Positions 6,455 to 14,900 of a DNA stretch of 36,118 nt are shown one piece after another. Both the position numbers and the translations under genes were made by a program. The notes under the pieces were generated by a model that saw nothing but the letters and a program-made list of their open reading frames with translations, was not told the origin of the DNA and ran no database searches. Each line of letters starts with the position of its first letter. The stretch's first letter is position 1. Source of the DNA: Caulobacter sp. AP07 (GTDB taxonomy: Bacteria > Pseudomonadota > Alphaproteobacteria > Caulobacterales > Caulobacteraceae); contig NZ_AKKF01000228.1 of assembly GCF_000281955.1 (NCBI RefSeq), forward strand, positions 1-36,118. The letters are read 5' to 3'.

Positions 6455-8911
6455 GTGTTGAAGGTTTTGACCTGCCTGACGACGGAGCATGACCTTCGTC
6501 TGGTCGTCGTCGCCGGCCTGATCTGTTTCGCCGCCTGCTTCACGGCGTTTCGGCTCTATTCACGCATGCGCGGCGCCACGGGCGTGGTGCGGGCCGCCTG
6601 GCTTCTGCTGACCGGCCTGGTGTCGGGATCGGGCGTCTGGGCCACCCACTTCATCGCCATGGTCGCCTACGACCCCGGCCTGAAGACCGGTTACAGCCCG
6701 AGCGGCACCCTGCTGTCGCTGATGATCTCGGTGATGTTCATGGCCGGCGGCTTCGCCGTGGCCTCGGCCCAGCGCACCCGCACCAACGACTTCGCCGGGG
6801 GCCTGATCCTGGGCATGGGCGTCGCGGCGATGCACTACACCGGCATGTCGGCCTTCGTGACCCAGGGCTTCGTGCAGTGGGAACAGGCCACCGTGGCGGT
6901 TTCGGTGCTGCTGGGCGTCTGCGGCGCCGCCCTGGCCCTGACCGTGGGCGGACGCGCCCGCTCCCTGCTCAAGCAGGTCGGCGGCGGCCTGGTGCTGACG
7001 GTCGGCGTCTGCGCCCTGCACTTCGTCGGCATGGGCGCGATCACCATCGTCCCCGACCCCGCCATCGTCGTGCCCGATCAGATGTTGTCGGGCGCCATCC
7101 TGACCCTGGCGGTGACCTCGATCACCGGCATGATCATCCTTGGCGGCCTGGGCGCCGTGGCCATCGAATCCCAGACCAGCCGCTCGGCCCTGGACCGTAT
7201 CCGCCGCCTGGCCAACGCCGCCTACGAAGGCATCATCGTCGTCCAGGACGGCCTCATCAACGACGCCAACGCCGCCTTCTGCGAACTGGCCGGGGTCGAA
7301 CTGGACGCCTTGCTGGGCACGCCGGTCTCGAACCTGCTGACCTTCGACACCGCGGCCCCGACCCGCGAGGACGTGCGTCGCGAAGGCGCGCTGCAACCGG
7401 TCGACGGCGGCCGGCAGATTCCCATCGAGGTGTTCTCCCGCCTGATGGACGACGGCGCGCGCCGCGAGACCTCGGGCCTCACCGTCCTGGCGGTCCGCGA
7501 CCTGCGCGAGCGCCGCTCGGCCGAGGAGAAGATCCGCTACCTGGCCGACCACGACGGCCTGACCGGCCTGCCCAATCGCAATTCGCTGCAGACCCGCCTG
7601 GCCGCGGCCCTGGACCGGGTCGAGGCCTCGGGCGAGAGCCTGTCGCTGGTCTGCATCGACCTGGACCATTTCAAGGAAGCCAACGACCTGCACGGTCACC
7701 TGGCGGGCGACGCCCTGCTGGTCGAGACCGCTCGCCGTCTGCAGGATTCGGTGACCGCGCCGTCCTTCGCCGCCCGCCTGGGCGGCGACGAATTCATCGT
7801 CGTCCAGATCGCCGCCGGCGACCAGCCGGGCGCGGCCGCCGAGCTGGCCGGCCATCTGCTGGAGGCGCTGTCGGCGCCCGCGACCTACGAAGGTCAGGAC
7901 CTGATCATGGGCGCCAGCCTGGGGGTCTCGCTGTTCCCCGATGACGGGCGCACCGCCGAGGCCCTGCTGGCCAACGCCGACATGGCGCTCTATCGCGCCA
8001 AGGAAAGCGGTCGCGGGGCCTATCGCTTCTTCAAGCGCGAGATGGACGAGTCGATCCGCGAACGCCGGACCATGGCGCGGGAACTGCGCCAGGCGATCAT
8101 CGACGAGGACCTGGTCGTCCATTACCAGCCCTTGGCCACGGCGTCGGACGGCGTGGTCTGCGGCTTCGAGGCCCTGGTGCGCTGGAACCATCCGGTGCGC
8201 GGCATGATCCCGCCGCTGGAGTTCATCCCGATCGCCGAGGAAAACGGCCTGATCACCCAGCTGGGCGAGTGGGTGCTGCGTCGCGCCTGCGCCGACGCCG
8301 TCACCTGGGAGCGTCCGCTGCGCATCGCCGTCAACCTGTCGCCGCTGCAGCTGAACCAGCCCAACCTGCCGACCGTCGTGCACGAGATCCTGATCCAGAC
8401 GGGGCTGGCCCCCAAGCGGCTGGAGCTGGAGGTCACCGAGAGCGCCCTGTTCAAGGACTATCAGCGCGCGCTCGACAACCTGCGCCGGCTGAAGGCGCTG
8501 GGCGTGCGCATCGCCATGGACGACTTCGGCACCGGCTTCTCGTCGCTGTCGACCCTGCAGTCGTTCCCGTTCGACAAGATCAAGATCGACAAGAGTTTCG
8601 TCGAGAACATCCACCGCCACGACCGGGCGACGGTGATCGTCCGCGCCGTGCTGGGCCTGGGCCGCAGCCTGGACATCCCGTGCGTCGCCGAGGGCGTCGA
8701 GACCCAGGAACAGATCGATTTCCTGCGCGGCGAGGACTGCGCCGAACTGCAGGGCTACGCGATCGGCCGCCCGGCCCCGGTCGACACCCTGTCGGCCTGG
8801 ACCCTGGCCAGCGTGGCCGCCGTCGCGCCCAAGAAGCGCAAGGCGCTCGCGGCCGAGGCGGAAGAGGCCGGCGCGGAGAAGGCCAAGGCGGCCGATCGCG
8901 ACGCGGCCTGA
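6455..8911 (+). CDS. Membrane-bound MHYT-PAS-GGDEF-EAL protein (cyclic di-GMP turnover)
   Basis: An 818-residue signalling protein. Residues 12-240 form a seven-helix MHYT sensor with THFIAM (64-69), MHYTGM (126-131) and LHFVGM (188-193), thought to bind copper and sense oxygen, CO or NO. A PAS-like domain (about 250-350), a GGDEF domain with intact GGDEF at 443-447, and an EAL domain with EAL at 572-574 and DDFGTG at 689-694 follow, then a Lys/Ala-rich tail. Both catalytic signatures look intact, but the RxxD inhibitory site expected at 434-437 is TAPS, so product inhibition at the usual site is absent. GTG at 6455 is chosen because GGGGGA lies 7 bases upstream and translation further upstream would read through the promoter. 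It matches my memory of C. crescentus CC_0091, reported as a phosphodiesterase; net activity here is not provable from sequence. Confidence 0.93.
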   Translation: MLKVLTCLTTEHDLRLVVVAGLICFAACFTAFRLYSRMRGATGVVRAAWLLLTGLVSGSGVWATHFIAMVAYDPGLKTGYSPSGTLLSLMISVMFMAGGFAVASAQRTRTNDFAGGLILGMGVAAMHYTGMSAFVTQGFVQWEQATVAVSVLLGVCGAALALTVGGRARSLLKQVGGGLVLTVGVCALHFVGMGAITIVPDPAIVVPDQMLSGAILTLAVTSITGMIILGGLGAVAIESQTSRSALDRIRRLANAAYEGIIVVQDGLINDANAAFCELAGVELDALLGTPVSNLLTFDTAAPTREDVRREGALQPVDGGRQIPIEVFSRLMDDGARRETSGLTVLAVRDLRERRSAEEKIRYLADHDGLTGLPNRNSLQTRLAAALDRVEASGESLSLVCIDLDHFKEANDLHGHLAGDALLVETARRLQDSVTAPSFAARLGGDEFIVVQIAAGDQPGAAAELAGHLLEALSAPATYEGQDLIMGASLGVSLFPDDGRTAEALLANADMALYRAKESGRGAYRFFKREMDESIRERRTMARELRQAIIDEDLVVHYQPLATASDGVVCGFEALVRWNHPVRGMIPPLEFIPIAEENGLITQLGEWVLRRACADAVTWERPLRIAVNLSPLQLNQPNLPTVVHEILIQTGLAPKRLELEVTESALFKDYQRALDNLRRLKALGVRIAMDDFGTGFSSLSTLQSFPFDKIKIDKSFVENIHRHDRATVIVRAVLGLGRSLDIPCVAEGVETQEQIDFLRGEDCAELQGYAIGRPAPVDTLSAWTLASVAAVAPKKRKALAAEAEEAGAEKAKAADRDAA

Positions 8912-8920
8912 TCGTCGCGC

Positions 8921-10465
8921 CTACCGCCGCCGCGTCAGCCCGCCCAGGACCCCGCGCATGATCTCGCGACCAGCCTGGCTGGCCAGGGTGCGCAGCAACG
9001 ACTTGGCGAAGGTCTCGCCCATCGACTGACGGCTGGAGGCGCGGGGCTTGGGCGCCGCGCGGGCGGCCTGGGCCGCTTCGCGTTCGCGAACCTTTTCCGC
9101 CGCCGCGTTCTGGCGCTCCAGCTCGGCCTGGTCGGCGGCCGCGTCGGCCTGCTGCTGGGCCTGGGCCGCGCGGCCTTGCAGCGTCTCGTAGGCCGAGGCG
9201 CGGTCCAGGGTGGTGTCATACAGGCCGGCGACCGGGCTCTTGGCGATCAGGGCCGTGCGCTCCTCGGGCGTCAGCGGACCCAGGCGCGAGGCCGGCGGGC
9301 GGATCAAGGTCTTCTGCACCACGCAGGGCGCGCCCTTGGCGTCCAGGGTCGAGACCAGGGCCTCGCCGACCCCCAGGGCCTGGATGGTCTCGGCGGTGTC
9401 GAAGGCGGCGTTGACCCGGAACGACTGGGCCGCGGCCCGCAGGCCCTTCTGGTCGGCGGGGGTGTAGGCGCGCAGGGCGTGCTGGACGCGCGCCCCCAGC
9501 TGACCCAGCACCGCGTCGGGGATGTCGGCCGGGTTCTGGGTGACGAAATAGATGCCCACGCCCTTCGAACGGATCAGCCGCACGACCTGCTCGATCTTCT
9601 CCAGCAGCGGCTTCTCGGCGTCGTTGAACAGCAGGTGGGCCTCGTCGAAGAAGAACACCAGCTTGGGCTTGTCCGGATCGCCAACCTCGGGCAGCTCCTC
9701 GAACAGCTCCGACAGCAGCCACAGCAGGAAGGTGGAATAGAGCTTGGGCGACTGGATCAGCGTGTCGGCGGCCAGGATGTTCACATAGCCGCGGCCGGCC
9801 ACGTCGGTGCGCATGATGTCGGTCAGCTTCAGGGCCGGCTCGCCGAAGAAGTTCTCGGCCCCCTGGCTCTGCAGGGTCAGCAGCTTGCGCTGGATCGAGC
9901 CGACCGTGGCCGGGGCGACGTTGCCGTACTGGGTGCCGATGTCGGCGGCGTGGTCGGCGACGTATTTCAGCGCCGCCTGCAGGTCCTTGAGGTCCAGCAG
10001 CAGCAGGCCGTCCTTGTCGGCGACGTGGAAGACCACGGTCAGCACGCCCTCCTGCACGTCGTTCAGCTCCAGCAGCCGCGACAGCAGCACCGGGCCCATC
10101 TCGGAGATGGTGGTGCGGATCGGGTGGCCTTTCTGGCCGAACAGGTCCCAGAACATGGTCGGCGGCGCGGCCGGGGTCAGGGCCAGGTCCATCGAGGCGG
10201 CGCGGGCCAGCATCTTCTCGTTCGGCGCGCCCAGGGCGGCGATGCCCGAAAGATCGCCCTTCACGTCGGCGGCGAACACCGGCACCCCGGCGTCGGAGAA
10301 GGCCTGGGCCATCACCTGCAGGGTCACGGTCTTGCCGGTGCCGGTGGCGCCGGCCACCACGCCGTGGCGGTTGGACCGGTCAAGCCGCTGGGTCACGGGC
10401 CCCTCGCCCGCCCCCCCTTCGCTAAGCCCGATGAGGATTTCGCCTTCGCCGATCACCAGGGTCAT
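8921..10465 (-). CDS. HerA-like / DUF853 (YjgR family) ATPase
   Basis: A 514-residue P-loop ATPase of the DUF853 group, related to the HerA/FtsK translocases. Walker A GATGTGKT is at 39-46 and the Walker B-like FFFDEAHLLF around DEAH 274-277. QNPADIPDAVLGQLGARVQHALRAYTP in the C-terminal half is typical of the family (quoted as separate segments QNPADIPDAVLGQLG and ARVQHALRAYTP). A Gln/Ala/Glu-rich coiled-coil stretch of about 50 residues and a basic tail end the protein. ATG at 10465 is preferred over an in-frame TTG six bases upstream because AAGGA at 10478-10474 has good spacing only for the ATG. It converges on the GGDEF-EAL gene with a 9-base gap and is divergent from the AI-2E gene. The cellular role of the family is unsettled; DNA or protein remodelling is inferred from HerA. 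Confidence 0.93.
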   Translation of the reverse strand: MTLVIGEGEILIGLSEGGAGEGPVTQRLDRSNRHGVVAGATGTGKTVTLQVMAQAFSDAGVPVFAADVKGDLSGIAALGAPNEKMLARAASMDLALTPAAPPTMFWDLFGQKGHPIRTTISEMGPVLLSRLLELNDVQEGVLTVVFHVADKDGLLLLDLKDLQAALKYVADHAADIGTQYGNVAPATVGSIQRKLLTLQSQGAENFFGEPALKLTDIMRTDVAGRGYVNILAADTLIQSPKLYSTFLLWLLSELFEELPEVGDPDKPKLVFFFDEAHLLFNDAEKPLLEKIEQVVRLIRSKGVGIYFVTQNPADIPDAVLGQLGARVQHALRAYTPADQKGLRAAAQSFRVNAAFDTAETIQALGVGEALVSTLDAKGAPCVVQKTLIRPPASRLGPLTPEERTALIAKSPVAGLYDTTLDRASAYETLQGRAAQAQQQADAAADQAELERQNAAAEKVREREAAQAARAAPKPRASSRQSMGETFAKSLLRTLASQAGREIMRGVLGGLTRRR

Positions 10466-10579
10466 ACGCAACGTCCTTCATATTGAGGGTCTAACCGTAG
10501 CCTCGGCCTTGCGCCGCGCCAATCGCGTCGCGCAATGTGGCGCAAGTCTTTTACAGACCTTTCGAGAGAGATACCGCCG

Positions 10580-11689
10580 ATGTCCATTTCCCCCTCGATC
10601 ACCGGCCGCAACGCCGTGGTGTTCCTGGCGGTCGTCGCCGGGGGGGCGACGCTGTACTGGATGCGCGGCATCCTCACGCCGCTGGCCATGGCGGTGTTCC
10701 TGGCGGTGATGATCGACAGCTTCGCCCGGGTGCTGGTGCAGCGCCTGCCGCGCTTCCCCAAGGACCTGGCCCTGCCCAGCGCCATCCTGCTGTCGATCGC
10801 CATGTTCGGCCTGTCGGTCTGGGTGGTGACGGCCAACGGCGCCAGTTTCGTCGGGCAGATGCGGGACTACGCGCCGCGCCTCAACGACGTGATCGCCCAG
10901 GTGGCCGCGCTGGTCGGGGTCAAGGTGGCGCCGACGATCGGCGACCTGATCAACCAGCTCAACCCGACCCGCTACGCCGGGGCGGCCGCCCAGAGCCTGC
11001 AGAACTTCGCCTCCAACGCGGTGCTGGTGCTGATCTATCTGGGCTTCATCATCGCCTCGCGGCGCGGCTTCGGCCGCAAGATCGTGGCCCTCTACCCCCA
11101 CCACGCCGAACGCGACGGCGCGGTGCGGCTGTTCCAGCGCATCCGCAACGGCATCGAGCAGTACCTGTGGATCCAGACCGTCACCGGCCTGATCATCGCC
11201 GTGGCCGCCTGGGCGGTGATGATGCTGGTCGGCCTGGACAACGCCATGTTCTGGGCCTTCCTGATCTTCATCGCCGCCTATATCCCGATCCTCGGCGGGG
11301 CGATCGGCTGCATCCTGCCGCCGCTGTTCGCCCTGGTGCAGTTCCCCCACAGCTTCTGGCCGGCCCTGATCCTGTTCATCGCGCTGGAGATCATCTATTT
11401 CGTGGTCGGCAACGTGATCCTGCCGCGCATGCAGGGCGACACCCTGAACATGGACCCGACCGTGGTCCTGCTGTCCCTGGCGGTCTGGGGCGCCCTGTGG
11501 GGCGTCACCGGCATGTTCCTGTCGACGCCCCTGACCGTGGCGGTGATGCTGATCCTGGCCCAGTTCGACGGCACGCGCTGGATCGCCATCCTGCTGTCGG
11601 AGGACGGGGACCCCAGCGGCGCGGCCCTGGACACGCCGCCGCCGGGCGCGGCGCCAAAAAAACGCGGCGTTCGGGCGGCTTCTCGATAG
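10580..11689 (+). CDS. AI-2E family transporter (PerM/TqsA-like permease)
   Basis: A 369-residue membrane protein of the AI-2E exporter superfamily, with N-terminal helices at about 10-75, a central soluble segment at about 80-140, and a C-terminal block of five or so helices (about 145-345). The conserved ILGGAIGCILPP (about 238-249) and FVVGNVILPRMQGDTLNMDPTVVLL motif (as segments FVVGNVILPRM and QGDTLNMDPTVVLL) near the end identify the family. ATG at 10580 is preferred to an in-frame ATG 45 bases upstream, since it gives the family's usual N-terminus directly before the first helix. Members export signalling molecules or act as Na+/H+ antiporters; the substrate here is unknown. A predicted RNA region and gdhZ follow on the same strand. 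Confidence 0.9.
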   Translation: MSISPSITGRNAVVFLAVVAGGATLYWMRGILTPLAMAVFLAVMIDSFARVLVQRLPRFPKDLALPSAILLSIAMFGLSVWVVTANGASFVGQMRDYAPRLNDVIAQVAALVGVKVAPTIGDLINQLNPTRYAGAAAQSLQNFASNAVLVLIYLGFIIASRRGFGRKIVALYPHHAERDGAVRLFQRIRNGIEQYLWIQTVTGLIIAVAAWAVMMLVGLDNAMFWAFLIFIAAYIPILGGAIGCILPPLFALVQFPHSFWPALILFIALEIIYFVVGNVILPRMQGDTLNMDPTVVLLSLAVWGALWGVTGMFLSTPLTVAVMLILAQFDGTRWIAILLSEDGDPSGAALDTPPPGAAPKKRGVRAASR

Positions 11690-11706
11690 AACTCGATCAA
11701 GGGGAC

Positions 11707-11734
11707 TTAACATCCCAAATGGCCTTCCTATCTA
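11707..11734 (+). promoter_or_regulatory. Candidate promoter for the C-loop RNA region
   Basis: TTAACA (11707-11712) and TATCTA (11729-11734) are 16 bases apart, a plausible vegetative pair, starting 18 bases after the AI-2E stop. The predicted start point (about 11741) is exactly the first base of the first C-loop hairpin, which strengthens the case for both. Confidence 0.45.
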
Positions 11735-11740
11735 GGTCCT

Positions 11741-11903
11741 GTCGGTGTCCCCCCACGCCGACCCCCGCGCGACGCAGACCGATTTTCCGGAGCGTCCGAC
11801 GCGGAGCCGCCCGTCGCCCCCCGACGGGCCTGCGCCGCCGGTCCCCCCCACCGGCGGCGCTTCCGTGTCCGGATGGCCGCGGCAAGATATTCGCCCATTT
11901 TTT
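11741..11903 (+). ncRNA. Candidate small RNA with three hairpins carrying C-only loops
   Basis: Three stems have loops made only of C. Hairpin 1: GTCGGTGT (11741-11748) with ACGCCGAC (11755-11762), loop C6. Hairpin 2: GCCCGTCG (11809-11816) with CGACGGGC (11822-11829), loop C5. Hairpin 3: GCGCCGCCGGT (11832-11842) with ACCGGCGGCGC (11850-11860), loop C7. Hairpin 1 has one G-U pair; the others are perfect. Between 1 and 2, GACGC (11771-11775) can pair with GCGTC (11792-11796). The 3' end is placed at a weak stem, ATGG/CCAT plus GCG/CGC (11873-11898), followed by five more T to 11903. C-rich loops in alphaproteobacterial small RNAs, such as GsrN, pair with G-rich Shine-Dalgarno regions. I do not recognise this RNA as a named family. 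The alternative is a structured leader of gdhZ. Confidence 0.55.
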
Positions 11904-11913
11904 CCGGTTGCGG

Positions 11914-11941
11914 TTGAAACCAGGCCTGAACGGGCTAGGTT
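11914..11941 (+). promoter_or_regulatory. Candidate gdhZ promoter
   Basis: TTGAAA (11914-11919) and TAGGTT (11936-11941), 16 bases apart, lie after the T run that ends the candidate RNA. A transcript from here would carry only about 20 bases of leader, with GAGGGA at 11958-11963 five bases before the ATG. Confidence 0.4.
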
Positions 11942-11968
11942 GTCGCCAAAAATTCGCGAGGGAATCCC

Positions 11969-14900
11969 ATGGTCGGTGAAAAACTTGACCCCAAGGCGGC
12001 CGCAGCTCAATCGGAAGGCCTGATCTCGGCCTTCAGCGCGGCTCTGGGGCAGGGGGCGCTCACCGAGCCGCTTCGCCAGTTCGCCGCCCAGGCCCAGGAA
12101 GACTGGTCGGCCGAGGAACTGCCGGGCTTCGCCGCCGACGACATCGCCCACGGCCTGATCGACTTCTGGCGCTTCGGCGAAACCGCCTCCGAACCCGTCT
12201 CGCTGCGCATCCGCCGCGCTCGCCGCGCCGACGGGACCGACCTGAAGAGCGACCTGCTGGAGATCGTCCAGCCCGACCGCCCGTTCCTGGTCGACAGCAT
12301 CATGGGCGCCATCGCCGAACAGGGCTTCTCGGTCCGCGCCATGTTCCACCCGGTGGTCGAGACCGCCACCGGCCGCCGCTCGATGATCCAGGTCTATCTG
12401 GCCCCGGTGGGCGAGGACCGCGAAGCGGCGCTGATCGCCGCCGTCCGCGAGACCCTGGCCGACGTCCAGCTGGCGGTCGACGACTTCGACGGCATGAAGG
12501 CGCTTATGCGCCGGACGATCGACGCCCTGCGCGACTCGCCCGTCGCCATCCCGGAGGTCGAGCGGGCCGAGGGCCTGGCCTTCCTCGACTGGCTGGAGGG
12601 CGACCACTTCGTGTTCCTGGGGGCCCGGGTCTACGAATATCCCCGCACCGCCGACGGCGGCTACGCGGCCGAGGAGCCCCTGTACCAGCCCGAGGGCAGC
12701 CTGGGCGTGCTGCGCGATCAGACCCGCACGGTCCTGCGCCGCGAGAGCGAGCCGGCGATCCTGTCGCCCCAGGTCCGCGACCACCTGCTGCTGGGCGCGC
12801 CCCTGGTGGTGGCCAAGTCGAACCTGCGCTCCAAGGTCCACCGCCGCGGCTACATGGACTATGTCGGCGTGCGGCGGTACGGCGCCGACGGCAAGGCGTC
12901 GGGCGAGGTCCGCTTCGTCGGCCTGTTCACCGCCGAGGCCTACGAGACCCCCGCCCACGAGGTGCCGGTGATCCGCCGCAAGGTCGAGCACGTGCTCGAC
13001 CAGGCCGGCAAGGACCCCGACAGCCACAACGGCAAGAGGCTGCGCAACATCCTCGAGACCTGGCCGCGCGACGAGCTGTTCCAGATCCCCGAGGGCGAGC
13101 TGCTGACCATGGCGCTGGGGGTGCTGCACCTCTACGACCGGCCGCGCGTGCGGCTGTTCGCCCGCCGCGACCCGTTCGACCGCTTCATCTCGGTGCTGAT
13201 GTTCGTGCCGCGCGAGCGCTACGATTCCGGCGTCCGCGAACGGGCCGGCAGGATTCTGGCCCAGGCCTTCGAGGGTCGGGTCTCGGCCTATTATCCCAGC
13301 TTCTCCGACGCCCCGCTGGCCCGCGTGCACTACGTTCTGGGCGTCACGCCCGGCAAGCACGGCAATCCGGACCTGGCCGACCTGGAGGCCGCCGTCGCCG
13401 AGACGGCCCGCACCTGGGAAGACCGCTTCGAGGTCGCCGTGCGCGAGGGCGGGGCCCCCGGCCGCGTGGCCGAGACCCTGGCCCGCTACCTGACCGCCTT
13501 CCCGCCCGGCTATCGCGACCAGTACGACGCCGCCGAGGCCCTGGCCGACATCGCGGTCATCGACGACCTGGCCGAGGGCGAGGCCGTCCGCGTGCGCGGC
13601 TTCCGCCACGCCGACGACGACAAGCTGACCTTCCGCTTCAAGCTCTACCGCCCGGGCGCCGCCGCGCCCCTGGCCGACGTGCTGCCGATCCTCGAGCACA
13701 TGGGGCTGAAGGCCCTGATCGAGGACGGCTTCAAGCTGACGCCGGCGGCCCATACCAGTGTAGGGGGCGTCCACGGCAAGGTCTGGGTGCACGAGTTCAC
13801 CCTGCGCGACGAACAGGGCGAGCACCTGTCGTTCGGTGACGTGAAATCGGCCTTCGAGGCCGCCTTCGTCGCCATCTGGACCGGCCGCGCCGAGAGCGAC
13901 GGCTTCAACCGCCTGGTGCTGGAACTGGGCGTCGGCTGGCGCGAGGCCGCCCTGATCCGGGCCCTGGCCCGCTACCGCCAGCAGACGGGCCTCGACCCCA
14001 GCCAGGGCGTGCAGGAACAGGCGCTGTCGGACAATCCCGGCGTCACCCGCCTGATCCTCGACCTGTTCCGCATCAAGTTCGACCCGGCCGTGCGCGCCGA
14101 CCTCAAGGCCCGCGAAGAGCAGGCCAAGGCCGTCGAGGCCAAGATCGGCGAGGCCCTGCAGGCGGTGGAAAGCCTGGACGCCGACCGCGTCCTGCGCCGC
14201 ATCGCCGCCCTGGTCGGCGCCATCCAGCGCACCAACTTCTTCCAGGTGGGCGAGGACGGCGAGCCCAAGCCCTATATCAGCTACAAGATCGCCTCGCGGG
14301 AACTGGACGACCTGCCCGCTCCCAAGCCCTATCGCGAGATCTACGTCTCGGCCCCGCACGTCGAGGGCGTGCACCTGCGCTTTGGCCCGGTGGCCCGGGG
14401 CGGCCTGCGCTGGTCGGATCGCCGCGACGACTTCCGCACCGAGGTGCTCGGCCTGGTCAAGGCCCAGCAGGTCAAGAACGCGGTGATCGTGCCGGTCGGC
14501 TCGAAGGGCGGCTTCTTCCCGAAGAACCTGCCGCGCGGCGGTACGCCGGACGCGATCCGGGCCGAGGCGATCCGCGCCTACAAGACCTTCCTGTCGGGCC
14601 TGCTCGACATCACCGACAACATCGACGCCGACAACAGGGTCGTGCCGCCGGTCGGCGTGATCAGCCATGACGGCGAGGACCCCTATCTGGTCGTCGCCGC
14701 CGACAAGGGCACGGCGACCTTCTCCGACATCGCCAACGGCGTGGCCGAGGACTACGGCTTCTGGCTGGGCGACGCCTTCGCCTCGGGTGGGTCGGTGGGC
14801 TACGACCACAAGGTCATGGGCATCACCGCCCGCGGGGCCTGGGAAGCGGTCAAGCGCCACTTCCGCGAACTGGGCAAGGACATCCAGGCCGAGCCGTTCA

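Noticed and set aside
11701..11716. GGGGACTTAACATCCC as another member of the GGGGACAC repeat family
   Set aside because: It lacks the ACACAC arm and any long partner arm; only a few outer bases agree.
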